Under the pieces are notes generated by a model that worked only from the letters and a program-made list of their open reading frames with translations, was not told the origin of the DNA and ran no database searches. Both the position numbers and the translations under genes were made by a program. From UMGS172 sp964424555 (GTDB lineage Bacteria; Bacillota; Clostridia; Oscillospirales; Acutalibacteraceae), in NCBI GenBank assembly GCA_964424555.1, contig CAYRIX010000004.1:8006-72005 (forward strand): a stretch of 64,000 nt of DNA, written 5' to 3'. Positions 52,809 through 61,941 of this stretch are shown piece after piece. The number at the start of each line of letters is the position of its first letter. Position 1 is the first letter of the stretch.

Positions 52809-53882
52809 GTGAACATTTTGGCATGTCCTATGTGTAAAACGGCAGAGCGGAACGATAAATACTGCCCCAACTGCGGAAACTTTTATCTTATAGACAACGA
52901 GCTTGACCTCATTTACGGTGAGTCATACCGTCGTCGTGTGGAGGTTAGGCTCAGCCTTACCGACCGATATATCATCATTCACCGCAATAAAGGAATGGAA
53001 CGAAGCAGTAACGGCTTCGGTATCATTGGCGGTGCTATTGTATCAAGCGTTGTTCTGACTGCGAGGGAGGGCAAGCTTGCTTACGGATTCTACGGTATTG
53101 ACGAGATACGTGAAATAGTTTATCCTTACCGAAACAGTAAATTCAAGAAAAACAGAGCCTTAAAGGTCGTATTCAAGGACGGCAGCGATTTTATACTGCG
53201 TGACCTTATTGAAGACCGTTTAAAGCTCATGTATCTTAGGTTGGCAAAGTGCGGTGTCACGGTTATAGACGGAAAAACCTTGAATTGCGGTGACCGTTTT
53301 TGCGATAAACCGTTTGTGACTCCCGAGACCGTTGGAGTAAGGGTATGCGCATCTGCCGCAAGGGTGATAAAAATGATGCCCGACAACTTTGCGGTCGAGC
53401 CGATTGGAACTACGAGTGCACAGCCTAAGATTCAGCTACAGCAACAACCCCAGACGTATCAGTCGCAGTCCCATCAGCAGGCAACCGCCTGTCAACCGCC
53501 TAAAGAAAGCACTGCACCCAATACACACAAGGGTGATATACTGACGGTTTCAGAGCTAAATCTTACCGTAATGGCCTACAACGGTCTTCGACGTGCAGGC
53601 ATAAGCGAAATAGGAGATCTTGTGACCCGAACACGTGAAGAGCTTAAGCTTTGCGGCATCAACGATGCGTGCATTCTTGAAATACAAACACGTCTGGCAG
53701 CAAACGGCTTGTCGTTAGCGGGTGTGGCGGCCAAGCCGAGCCAAGAGGCTACGGCAGGGTATCAGACCTCGCAGTCAGAGACTCCGAAAAGAGACCCTGA
53801 TGTGAAATTCTGCCGCAAGTGCGGTGCTAAGCTTCGCCGCTCCGACGTGTTCTGTATTGAGTGCGGAGCAGATCAAAGGTAA
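52809..53882 (+). CDS. Double zinc-ribbon protein with an RNA polymerase alpha-CTD-like domain
   Basis: I do not recognise this 357-residue protein as a named family. It has a zinc ribbon (Cys6, Cys9, Cys19, Cys22), a PH-like beta domain (about residues 40-150), a Gln-rich linker (about 205-240), a helix-hairpin-helix domain (about 243-303) and a C-terminal zinc ribbon (Cys335, Cys338, Cys349, Cys352). The third domain reads like the C-terminal domain of RNA polymerase alpha (IGDLVTRTREELKL, then LEIQTRLAANGLSL). The alpha residues that contact DNA are mostly changed: Arg265 aligns with Met and Lys298 with Ala, while Asn268 is kept. It may dock on RNA polymerase or another protein. The start is GTG at 52809 after AGAGAAGAG. 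Confidence 0.78.
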   Translation: MNILACPMCKTAERNDKYCPNCGNFYLIDNELDLIYGESYRRRVEVRLSLTDRYIIIHRNKGMERSSNGFGIIGGAIVSSVVLTAREGKLAYGFYGIDEIREIVYPYRNSKFKKNRALKVVFKDGSDFILRDLIEDRLKLMYLRLAKCGVTVIDGKTLNCGDRFCDKPFVTPETVGVRVCASAARVIKMMPDNFAVEPIGTTSAQPKIQLQQQPQTYQSQSHQQATACQPPKESTAPNTHKGDILTVSELNLTVMAYNGLRRAGISEIGDLVTRTREELKLCGINDACILEIQTRLAANGLSLAGVAAKPSQEATAGYQTSQSETPKRDPDVKFCRKCGAKLRRSDVFCIECGADQR

Positions 53883-53904
53883 ATGTAATACACATATAAC
53901 ACAA

Positions 53905-53940
53905 AGAAGGTTCAGCATTTATGCCGAACCTTCTCTTTTT
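53905..53940. terminator. Bidirectional terminator between the zinc-ribbon gene and AraC gene
   Basis: A stem built on AGAAGGTTC/GAACCTTCT (53905-53933) with a small internal mismatch is followed by TCTTTTTACTTTTT, between convergent genes. Confidence 0.85.
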
Positions 53941-53949
53941 ACTTTTTAT

Positions 53950-54768
53950 CTACAAGCCACCGCCGCATGCTCGGGTCCGACTTGGGGTCTCACCCGTTAT
54001 GCGCTTGTAATATCGGCAGAAGTAGCCCAAATTGTCAAAACCGCAGGAGTATGCCGCCTCACCCACAGTACAACTACCCTCAGCCAGCAACACTCTGGCT
54101 CGCTCAATGCGCAAATTGTTGCGGTATTGCACGGGCGACATTCCGTATTGCTTGTGAAACAATGACCTGAATGAGCTCACACTTATGCTGCAGGCTTCGG
54201 CAAGCTTGGTGACGGGCAGGTTTTCGAGATAATTCTGCTCGAGCAGCAGAACACCTGCCAGTATCTGCGGATATTTGTTGCCGTCGGCGATATTTGGTAG
54301 ACCCGATTCAAAGGCTAACCCTAAAAGTCGGTATAACAGCTCCTTTCGGCGCAGGGTGGCGGCAAGTCCCTTGGCCGCCCCGCACAGCTCGAGCCGCGAT
54401 ACGATATTTGCCAAACGATAAGATCCGGTTTCCTCGGCAAGCACGGTTATTTCGGAGGAAAATGTCACGTCCTCGCCGTTTTTTAAGAACATATCAAAGT
54501 TGACCACCACAATGGTATTTGACGGTGCTGAATACTGCATTTTGTACCTGCAGTTTTTGGGGATGAAAACCAGTTTTCCTTCTTTGAAGACCAACCTTTT
54601 ATTATCGCACCAAAAAGTGGCCTCACCGCTGAAAACATACAGAATGCCGTGATTTTGCCTACCCACACGGCGGTGGTCGGTGGTGCGGCCAAACGGTCTG
54701 ACCCCTGACATTACGGTGACCTTGCCAAGGCACACATCCTCAAACGAACGGCTGTCGATAATTTTCAT
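53950..54768 (-). CDS. AraC family transcriptional regulator
   Basis: This 272-residue regulator has an N-terminal cupin domain (GILYVFSGEATFWCDNKRLV) and a C-terminal AraC HTH pair (LPVTKLAEACSISVSSFRSL, then VGEAAYSCGFDNLGYFCRYY). The ATG follows GAGGGATAGT and is one base after the stop of the U32-like gene, so it is the last gene of an Fe-S protein operon and probably regulates it. Confidence 0.92.
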   Translation of the reverse strand: MKIIDSRSFEDVCLGKVTVMSGVRPFGRTTDHRRVGRQNHGILYVFSGEATFWCDNKRLVFKEGKLVFIPKNCRYKMQYSAPSNTIVVVNFDMFLKNGEDVTFSSEITVLAEETGSYRLANIVSRLELCGAAKGLAATLRRKELLYRLLGLAFESGLPNIADGNKYPQILAGVLLLEQNYLENLPVTKLAEACSISVSSFRSLFHKQYGMSPVQYRNNLRIERARVLLAEGSCTVGEAAYSCGFDNLGYFCRYYKRITGETPSRTRACGGGL

Positions 54769-54769
54769 A

Positions 54770-55798
54770 CTATCCCTCGGTGTTTATAAGTACCTGCTCG
54801 AGCACCGATTCACAGTACCCGCACTTATGACACATTTTATCACAAGAGGTTGTTTTTGTAAACCAATCATCAGGGAAAGCCTTGTTGTTAATGATATACG
54901 GTGCCAACGCACGGCCAAAACCCGGCTCAAAAAGGTCAAGCGTGTTGCCGTGGAAGCTGTGACGGACGTAAGCATCGATAACCAACCCCGGCAAGCTGTG
55001 CATACGGGTGGCTAACTTTACGGTGTCGATAATTCCCTCATAGTTATGAAGGTCCTCGGGTCGCACCCAAGTGTTTTGCAGTAACATCGGCCAGTTGTCT
55101 TTGTTTTTGAGCGCTCGCCAACACACATAAGGATTAAAGCCTTCAACGTTCTGCACCTCGCATATTTCGGACTCGTGCGCCACCATATTGTCGTGGAAAA
55201 CCTGCCCCGAGCAATGCGTGAAGCATCCGCTGTTGGCCAGCATTATCAGCTTTTTGTTATTCTTGTCGACCCATTCCTTTAGCATTTTAAGGTGTTCAAG
55301 ATCTCGATTATATTCACGGCGGACGTGGAACGAATCAAACAGGTCGGAAACATACTGCATACCCTTGATACTGCCTATCCGCATATTGACCGAAGCGCGC
55401 ACCTCGATCTCAGGGAAATGCTTTTTGACCGTTTCGGCAATGAAAAGGGAAGCGGTCGTGATAATGTCAACACCGCCCGTCACCTCGTTCAAATGCTGTA
55501 TAACCGAAACGACCGAGTTGGCCAATTTTTCGGAGATGGAATACTGACCGTAGCAGTTGCCGTTGAACAGAAGGTCAAGCTTTACGCCCATTGCCTTTAT
55601 AGCACACAGCTCCTCCTCGCAACGGCGCTGTGCCGTCCAATCGGTGTAGCCGTGACGTGTGGCAACAGGGCTTCTGCCCGTGGCAAAATCCTGCCACGGG
55701 AAAAATACCTCTGAAATACTGTCCTTATACGTTTTTACAATTTCTGAAAACGGCTCTTCGCCGTAATCATAAAGCTGAAAGCCAACTGCAAATTTCAT
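54770..55798 (-). CDS. U32-peptidase-like iron-sulfur protein
   Basis: This 342-residue protein probably forms a TIM-barrel like U32 family proteins. It has the pattern NSGCFTHCSGQVFHDN, matching the U32 NEGC...CP...H signature, and a C-terminal CDKMCHKCGYC, so four or more cysteines could hold an iron-sulfur cluster. Members such as UbiU, RlhA and TrhP hydroxylate ubiquinone, rRNA or tRNA rather than cleave peptides. The ATG follows AAAGGTGTTTT. It sits nine bases after a QueG-like gene and one base before an AraC gene. Its substrate is unknown. Confidence 0.65.
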   Translation of the reverse strand: MKFAVGFQLYDYGEEPFSEIVKTYKDSISEVFFPWQDFATGRSPVATRHGYTDWTAQRRCEEELCAIKAMGVKLDLLFNGNCYGQYSISEKLANSVVSVIQHLNEVTGGVDIITTASLFIAETVKKHFPEIEVRASVNMRIGSIKGMQYVSDLFDSFHVRREYNRDLEHLKMLKEWVDKNNKKLIMLANSGCFTHCSGQVFHDNMVAHESEICEVQNVEGFNPYVCWRALKNKDNWPMLLQNTWVRPEDLHNYEGIIDTVKLATRMHSLPGLVIDAYVRHSFHGNTLDLFEPGFGRALAPYIINNKAFPDDWFTKTTSCDKMCHKCGYCESVLEQVLINTEG

Positions 55799-55807
55799 AA
55801 AACACCT

Positions 55808-56848
55808 TTAGTCTGTCTTAGAGTCGTCATTTTTCACCTTTGAGTTGACCGAATCAAGTCCCTCATACGGTGCCACATAGCCGTTGTCAAAGGGTGGCTG
55901 TGACCAGTCGACACTCCAAAGCTTCTTCTGACGGAAGGGATTTTCAAACTTATTCTTCAAAACTCCGCGCTTTTCAAGGCTTATCATGCAGGCACGGGTA
56001 CAACCCTTGGCACCGCACACTGCCTGACCCGAGTTATAAAGGAACTTGTTTTTGTGATAGAACGGAGAAATTGACGACGGCTTGCGGTCGGTTCGGCCGG
56101 GTGTGTAATCACCGACCTCGCCCTCTTTACATACTTCGGCACCGCCGAAGGTGATGTCGCACTTGACCATATCAACGTCGGCCCACTCGATCTCACGGCC
56201 GTTGATGTTGGCCTTGATGGTCTTATCGGCAGGGATACATCCGCCGGGACACTCTCTGACGCAGGCCATACATCTGTTACAAAGGGTGCCGGGCTCCATT
56301 ATTGGATCGGGCTCAAGCTCGAGCTCGGTAATAATTATACCGACACGCTGCCTTGGGCCAAACTCGGGTGTCAACAGCATTTTGGAATAGCCGATCTCAC
56401 CCAGACCGCAAAGATAGCCTGCGATTCTCAGGTTGACCATTACGTCGGGAGCCGCCTTGCCGGGGGCAACGGGGCGCGAAAATTCAGGCTTCATATAGCC
56501 GAGGTTGTCGATGGCACGCCAGTCACTCTGATGGCCGTAAGGGATGGCCTCGTAGCCTGCATCCTCAATCATTTTGCTTAAATTGATGACGGTCATCGGC
56601 ATATAAAGGTATGTAATACCGCCGTAACCCATAGACGAGTAGTTAGAAAAGAAGGTGCCTTCCTCAACGCCTCGCAAAGAGCCTCTCAGCACTCTGAATC
56701 CAAGCGCTATGACCGATTTTGCATTGGGCATTATCTGCCTCGGGTCCATCTGAATAGGTGCGTCCTTCCAACGGTCGATCGAGCCGATACCGACAATGTC
56801 GGCGCCCATTCTCAAGGCTGCTTCTTTAATGTCCTTTGATGTAATCAT
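55808..56848 (-). CDS. QueG-like iron-sulfur oxidoreductase
   Basis: This 346-residue protein resembles epoxyqueuosine reductase QueG and reductive dehalogenase-like enzymes: an N-terminal region with ALRMGADIVGIGSIDRWKDA and IMPNAKSVIALGFRV, a central GEIGYSKMLLTPEFGPRQRV, and a ferredoxin motif CNRCMACVRECPGGC. Further cysteines (CGAKGCTRAC) could form a second cluster. QueG uses cobalamin and two 4Fe-4S clusters, but the substrate here is unknown. The start at 56848 follows GAGAGGAGATTTATT. It leads an operon with a U32-like and an AraC gene. Confidence 0.75.
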   Translation of the reverse strand: MITSKDIKEAALRMGADIVGIGSIDRWKDAPIQMDPRQIMPNAKSVIALGFRVLRGSLRGVEEGTFFSNYSSMGYGGITYLYMPMTVINLSKMIEDAGYEAIPYGHQSDWRAIDNLGYMKPEFSRPVAPGKAAPDVMVNLRIAGYLCGLGEIGYSKMLLTPEFGPRQRVGIIITELELEPDPIMEPGTLCNRCMACVRECPGGCIPADKTIKANINGREIEWADVDMVKCDITFGGAEVCKEGEVGDYTPGRTDRKPSSISPFYHKNKFLYNSGQAVCGAKGCTRACMISLEKRGVLKNKFENPFRQKKLWSVDWSQPPFDNGYVAPYEGLDSVNSKVKNDDSKTD

Positions 56849-56969
56849 AATAAATCTCCTCTCAAATTTCAAGGTTTAACTTCATTATATTACACTAAAT
56901 CGCCACGAACAATGGATAAAACAATTCAAAATTTACACAAAACGCTAAATACAGTGATTTTTGAGAACA

Positions 56970-57009
56970 AAAGCAGGAGTGTGAGCTGTCTCGTTCACAC
57001 TCCTGCTTT
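56970..57009 (-). terminator. Terminator of the GH94 gene
   Basis: A 15-bp perfect stem (56995-57009 with 56970-56984) lies 24 bases beyond the GH94 stop on the minus strand, followed by TTGTTCTC and AAAA. The T-tract is short. Confidence 0.8.
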
Positions 57010-57033
57010 GTAAGTTTAACATAAGATTTGTTA

Positions 57034-59379
57034 TCAGTAAATAACACAGTAGTCGCCATCAGCCGCATCGAGAGGGATAACATTCTGAAAAACAAGCTTG
57101 CCATCCTTGTAAATGCCCTTTTGCTGACCGTCGGAACGCTTGAAGGTGAGGTTATACACCTTGTTGCGGTAGGTTCTCTTGACCGAGTACTCGTTCCAAT
57201 CGTCAGGCGTTCTGGGGTTTATGTGGAGACCGTCATATTCTGCCTCAACACCTAAGATTCGGTCAAATCCGCCGTGGATAAGCCATGCGGGAGTTGCAGT
57301 GAACCAGGTAAACAGGTTCATACCAAAGCACTCGCTGTCGGGTCCGAAGTGGACATTACCCGTGCACCACGGCTCACTCGTTCTTCTTAAATCCGAGTTG
57401 TCGGGGTGGTTGGGTATGATTCGCATAAAGGTGTCGTAAGCATCGTCGTACTCACCTGCGGCGACATCGGAATACACCTTAAACGTGCCTGCATGGAGGT
57501 AAATCGCACCGTTTGCAAAGGTGCCGGGAACCTGACCGCTTAATCTTCCGCAGGTTTTGTCATTGATGTAAGGCGGATACAGAAGAATGGGGCCAAACAT
57601 AGTGGTAAGGTAGGTGTTGACCGAGCGGCGGATGGAAGCTATACGCTTGGGGTCGTCCTCAATTCCCGTGAAAATTGCCCAGCTCTGAGGATTAAGATAT
57701 ATTTTACCCTCCTTACACTTGGAAGAGCCGATGGGCAGACCGTCACTCTTGAAGCCGTAAACATACCACTTTCCGTCCCAGGCAACACGGCGGACAATCT
57801 CCTTATATTCTGCACTTCTCTGTCTTAATGTTGCAGCCTTTTCGGTCTCACCCGTTGCATCATAAAGCTCGGCAAGGATGTTTTGTGCCCAGAATGCCTG
57901 CATTGTTGCCCAGGCCGAGGTTGCCGTGCCGTTCTGATTAACACCCGAAAGACCGTCGAGCCAGTCGCCGTCACGCATAAGCACAAGGCCGTTCTCGCCA
58001 CGGTTTAGATAAGGATACTCAACCATTCTCCAAAGGTGCTCCAGAACGGTGCCGCTTTCTTCGTCACCAAAATAGGGGAGAACCTCGTTCAAAAGGGCAT
58101 AGTCGCCGGTTTCCTTGACGTACTGTGCAACGGTGCATGGTGCCCACAACGGACAGTCGACAAAATCCTCGGGATCGGTAACGCCGGTATAGCTGTCATA
58201 GCCTCTCATACTGTGGCCGTCGCTATATGTGTGACACAATGCCTCGAGCATTCTTTTCTTGGAATAATCGGGTCTTATCAGCATAGCTCCCCAGCAATCC
58301 TGCAAAACGTCACGGAAGCCACCGTTTTGGGAGTTACGGTTGTAAATGTAGGTCAAGCCCAACTGATATTTAAGCCAAGTGTTCAAGAATCTTTCAAGAT
58401 TCTTGTCGGGTAGCGAGCAGGTGTTGTAATCAAACTCTTTATCAAAATGAGCAACTGCGGCGTTAAGACCTGCCAAAGCGGTTTCGGCGTTAAGATAGCT
58501 ACTCACGCAAGCGTTGACCTCGGCCTCATCGTGCGAAGCTGTGGCCACCACAACACGGTCGGTGGCACAGTTGGCGTCAAGCTTTATGTCCGAAATGAGG
58601 TTCACGTATGTGTAGTTGAAGTTCTTGTAAGCCGCAGGGTCCTTCTTTTTGGAGGTCAGCACCCTTTCGACCTTCTTTTCAAAATATCCGTTGGTAAAAT
58701 TGCTTATGGCAAAGCCGCCGTACAGCGTGTCAAACGGCTTACGAAGGTCGTCACCCCTCAAAGCGTAACCGTTTTCGGTTGCGGCTATCTGCATATTCTC
58801 GCAGGGAACCTTTTTGCCGTTTCTCAAAAGATGGTTGTGGAAGGTCCACACCGTCTGGGCATGAAGTCTTAAGTTTCTCGGTTTGCCGCTTATGTCCTTG
58901 ATGTTAATAATCCAGCATTCGCAGGGGTCGTTGGTGGGGACAAAAATTTTAACGGTATATTCAAAGCCGTTTTCCTTGCCCTCAAACTCCATAGCGCCTG
59001 CACGAACGGTACATTTAAGCGAAGCGTTATCAAACAGATCGACCTTGTCTCCGGTGTCATAATCGTATACAGTGAGGAGTCTTTTTCCGTCGAGCTCACG
59101 AACAAGATACAACTCCGAGTTGAAGTAACGGGTGATGCGGTTGTAAAAACCTCCGTAAACCATGTAGCCTTCGGCCTTGTTGGTCACGACCGAAGCAAAT
59201 CGGTCGTTGTAAAGCATATTCATCCATTGTCTGGGAGTGTCCTTTTCGGTCACGGTGTAGGCCTTGCCGTCACATGAAAAATAACCGAACTTTTTATCAG
59301 TGTCATAATGCTCGTCAAAGGTGTTGTAAAACGCACGTGCGTCAATACCATACTTTTTTTCAGAGGCTCCAACTAACAT
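57034..59379 (-). CDS. GH94 family glycoside phosphorylase
   Basis: This 781-residue protein is a GH94-type phosphorylase, which splits beta-linked disaccharides or oligosaccharides with phosphate to give a sugar 1-phosphate. It has an N-terminal beta-sandwich and an (alpha/alpha)6 barrel with GGFRDVLQDCWG, the catalytic region MRDGDWLDGL (residues 468-477, general acid Asp472 or Asp475) and TEPWCTGN-like RRTSEPWCTGN. Whether it is cellobiose, laminaribiose or another type cannot be read directly, though the GH16 genes suggest a beta-glucan route. There is no signal peptide, so it acts in the cytoplasm. The ATG follows AAAGGAGAATTTTT. Confidence 0.88.
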   Translation of the reverse strand: MLVGASEKKYGIDARAFYNTFDEHYDTDKKFGYFSCDGKAYTVTEKDTPRQWMNMLYNDRFASVVTNKAEGYMVYGGFYNRITRYFNSELYLVRELDGKRLLTVYDYDTGDKVDLFDNASLKCTVRAGAMEFEGKENGFEYTVKIFVPTNDPCECWIINIKDISGKPRNLRLHAQTVWTFHNHLLRNGKKVPCENMQIAATENGYALRGDDLRKPFDTLYGGFAISNFTNGYFEKKVERVLTSKKKDPAAYKNFNYTYVNLISDIKLDANCATDRVVVATASHDEAEVNACVSSYLNAETALAGLNAAVAHFDKEFDYNTCSLPDKNLERFLNTWLKYQLGLTYIYNRNSQNGGFRDVLQDCWGAMLIRPDYSKKRMLEALCHTYSDGHSMRGYDSYTGVTDPEDFVDCPLWAPCTVAQYVKETGDYALLNEVLPYFGDEESGTVLEHLWRMVEYPYLNRGENGLVLMRDGDWLDGLSGVNQNGTATSAWATMQAFWAQNILAELYDATGETEKAATLRQRSAEYKEIVRRVAWDGKWYVYGFKSDGLPIGSSKCKEGKIYLNPQSWAIFTGIEDDPKRIASIRRSVNTYLTTMFGPILLYPPYINDKTCGRLSGQVPGTFANGAIYLHAGTFKVYSDVAAGEYDDAYDTFMRIIPNHPDNSDLRRTSEPWCTGNVHFGPDSECFGMNLFTWFTATPAWLIHGGFDRILGVEAEYDGLHINPRTPDDWNEYSVKRTYRNKVYNLTFKRSDGQQKGIYKDGKLVFQNVIPLDAADGDYCVIY

Positions 59380-59437
59380 AAAAATTCTCCTTTAAATCAA
59401 ATTTTGTTATTTTAAGAGGATTGCAAACAGCTAAAAA

Positions 59438-60445
59438 TCACAGTACGTAGCCGACCTTTTTCATTACTTTAGAAAGGGTGCGGCGGGCAACATACTCAGC
59501 CCTCTCGGCACCTTCCTTGTAGATCTTTTCAAGCTGTGCCTTATCGGAAATGTACATGTTGTACTTCTCCTGAACGGGACGAAGCTCCTCAACAACGGCT
59601 TCGCCTACGGTCTGCTTGAAGTCGCCGTAGCCCTTGCCCTCAAACTCGGCGGTTATTTCGTCGGCGGTCTTGCCGGTTATGCAGGAGTAGATCTCGATAA
59701 GGTTGTTGATGCCGGGCTTGTTTTCGCCAACGTATACACGTGCCTCCGAGTCGGTCACGGCACGCTTGAATTTGCGCATGATAACATCGGGCGCATCGGT
59801 AAGAAGTACCTTTGCATTCTCGTTTTCATCGGATTTCGACATTTTTTTCTCGGGGTCCTGCAACGACATGACCTTGGCGCCGATGGGTGCGATATAAGGC
59901 TCGGGGATGGTGAATACGTCACCGTAGATACCGTTAAAACGCTTGGCGATGTCACGCGCGATCTCAAGATGCTGTTTTTGGTCGGCACCGACCGGTACAA
60001 GGTCGGGCTTGTAAAGCAGAATATCGGCCGCCATCAGTACGGGATAGGTGAAAAGACCTGCGTTGACGTTGTCGGAATGCTTTTGCGACTTGTCCTTGAA
60101 CTGTGTCATTCTCGACAGCTCACCGAACTGAGTATAGCAGTTGAGTATCCAGGCCAACTGCGAGTGAGCCGCAACGTGCGACTGCATAAATATCAAAGAT
60201 TTTTCGGGGTCAAGACCGGTACTCAAGAGCATTGCGGCGGCGGAGTATATCTGCTTTCTCAGGGTCGCAGGCTCCTGACGGACGGTGATGGCATGCAGAT
60301 CGGCGATGCCGAAAACACACTCAAACTCCTGTTGCATATTGTTCCAATTCTTGACTGCTCCAAGATAGTTGCCCAACGTGAACATACCGCTGGACTGAAT
60401 AAAGCTTAACGCCCTTTTCTTTTGGGGCATATTATTGTTTTCCAT
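59438..60445 (-). CDS. trpS: Tryptophanyl-tRNA synthetase
   Basis: This 335-residue class I synthetase charges tRNA-Trp. It has the HIGH-equivalent SGMFTLGNYLGAV, the GADQKQHLEIARDIAKRFNG motif and KKMSKSDENEN. The start at 60445 (MENNNMPQKK) follows AAGGAGAATCTTT; a longer reading from 60523 has no ribosome binding site and crosses repeats. No T-box is visible in the upstream gap. Confidence 0.96.
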   Translation of the reverse strand: MENNNMPQKKRALSFIQSSGMFTLGNYLGAVKNWNNMQQEFECVFGIADLHAITVRQEPATLRKQIYSAAAMLLSTGLDPEKSLIFMQSHVAAHSQLAWILNCYTQFGELSRMTQFKDKSQKHSDNVNAGLFTYPVLMAADILLYKPDLVPVGADQKQHLEIARDIAKRFNGIYGDVFTIPEPYIAPIGAKVMSLQDPEKKMSKSDENENAKVLLTDAPDVIMRKFKRAVTDSEARVYVGENKPGINNLIEIYSCITGKTADEITAEFEGKGYGDFKQTVGEAVVEELRPVQEKYNMYISDKAQLEKIYKEGAERAEYVARRTLSKVMKKVGYVL

Positions 60446-60469
60446 AAAGATTCTCCTTGAACTTTGATT

Positions 60470-60574
60470 GTAGGGCAAGGATTTATCCTTGCCGAAAGTT
60501 ATCAAAAGCCCTGCGGAATGCATAAATGCATTCCCTACAAATAGGCTTCGATTTGGTTGATAGGGAACGACGCC
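60470..60574. repeat. Hairpin repeat pair and truncated copy between aminotransferase and trpS
   Basis: A 25-bp element (60470-60494; GTAGGG, stem CAAGGAT/ATCCTTG, end CCG) is followed after 19 bases by an inverted 25-bp element (60514-60538) with a different stem (AATGCAT/ATGCATT). A truncated copy, TAGGGAACGACGCC at 60561-60574, repeats the first half of the element between parA and parB. All share the GTAGGG/CCG ends. Confidence 0.8.
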
Positions 60575-60601
60575 GACCTATACATTATATAAATGTATAT
60601 A

Positions 60602-61792
60602 TTACTTCATATAATCTTTTGCGACCTTGCCCAAAGTTTCCATACCCTTGACTATCTGCTCGTCGGTGGGGGTGGAGTAGTTCATTCTGAAGCAGTGGCT
60701 GGTGGCCGAGGTGTCGGCCGTAAAGGCGGTGCCCGGCACGGTGGCGACCTTATTGTTGACCGCCTCGGTGCAGAAGCCGACCATGTCGACATTCTCGGGA
60801 AGCTTGAGCCAAACGAACAGACCGCCCTCGGGTTTTACATATTCAACATACTGACCGATATAGCTATCAATAAGTCCGCACATAAGGTCGCACTTTTTGC
60901 GGTAGACCTCACGGTTGCGGTCAAGGTGAGCCTCGTAGTCGTATTTAGTCATAAAATCGTGGCAGATAAGCTGACCCAAAATGTTGGTGTGAACGTCGCT
61001 TGTTTGCTTGCAGACCACCATCTTCTGTACGATCGCGGCAGGGGCCACGGTGAAACCGACTCTGAGACCCGGCGAAATTACCTTCGAGAAGGTGCCTGCA
61101 TAAATAACGATGCCGTCCTCGTCCATGCTCTTGATGGTGGGGAGCTCCTCGCCTCTGAAACGGGTGTCGCTGTACGGGTTGTCCTCTAAGATAAGCACGC
61201 CGTACTTCTTGGCAAGGTCATACACAGCCTTGCGCTTTTCGACGCTCATGCAGCAGCCCGACGGGTTCTGGAAGGTCGGAATGGTGTAGATGAAACGTGC
61301 GTCGGGGTTGGCTTTAAGGGCCGCCTCAAGCTTTTCGATATTGATACCGTCGGAATCTATGTCAACGCCGACAAGGTTCACGCCGAACGAACGGAAAGCG
61401 TTGAGTGAGCCGATAAAGCTCGGGTTTTCGCAGATGACGGTATCACCGCGGTTGCACAAAACCATGGTGGCAAGGTTCATGACCTGCTGTGCACCCGTGG
61501 TAATGATAAGCTCGTCAAAATCACGGCCGATGTTGTGCTTTGACTTCATATATTCTTTGAGGTGGTTGCGCAGAGGCATATAACCCTCGGTGACCGAGTA
61601 CTGCAAAGCGTCAACGGGACGGTTTGCCATAATGTCGGCGGTGATCTTTGCCACCGTCTCGGTCGGCAGAGCCTCGGGAGCAGGGTTGCCTGCCGCAAAG
61701 GGTATGTACCCCGGCATTGATGTAAATTTCAAAATCTCACGGATGGCCGACGGCTTCAAACCTGCCACCGGAGCAGAAAATTTGTATTCCAT
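60602..61792 (-). CDS. PLP-dependent aminotransferase, fold type I (MocR/AAT-like)
   Basis: This 396-residue protein has the class I/II aminotransferase pattern: ITTGAQQVMNLATMVLCNRG, YTIPTFQNPSGCCMS, LILEDNPYSDTRF and the PLP lysine K237 in YAGTFSKVISPGLR. Relatives include aromatic or 2-aminoadipate aminotransferases; the amino acid substrate is not certain. The start at 61792 follows AGGAGGAAGATTT. It is transcribed toward trpS. Confidence 0.9.
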   Translation of the reverse strand: MEYKFSAPVAGLKPSAIREILKFTSMPGYIPFAAGNPAPEALPTETVAKITADIMANRPVDALQYSVTEGYMPLRNHLKEYMKSKHNIGRDFDELIITTGAQQVMNLATMVLCNRGDTVICENPSFIGSLNAFRSFGVNLVGVDIDSDGINIEKLEAALKANPDARFIYTIPTFQNPSGCCMSVEKRKAVYDLAKKYGVLILEDNPYSDTRFRGEELPTIKSMDEDGIVIYAGTFSKVISPGLRVGFTVAPAAIVQKMVVCKQTSDVHTNILGQLICHDFMTKYDYEAHLDRNREVYRKKCDLMCGLIDSYIGQYVEYVKPEGGLFVWLKLPENVDMVGFCTEAVNNKVATVPGTAFTADTSATSHCFRMNYSTPTDEQIVKGMETLGKVAKDYMK

Positions 61793-61941
61793 AAATCTTC
61801 CTCCTATATATAATGTAAGAAAGTTCTTTTTCGGTTCGTTTAAGCAAACGAGCATATTATTTTATTATTATAATGTATAAATGAGCGATTTTCAACATCT
61901 ATTTTTCACATCGGCCGCCCGACGTAAGACGATTTGACGGC

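Noticed and set aside
60470..60574. CRISPR-like array
   Set aside because: The repeats are inverted, few and unequal in sequence, with no regular spacers and no cas gene in the window.
60446..60601. T-box leader before trpS
   Set aside because: The gap contains only hairpin repeats of the GTAGGG family; no T-box sequence is present.
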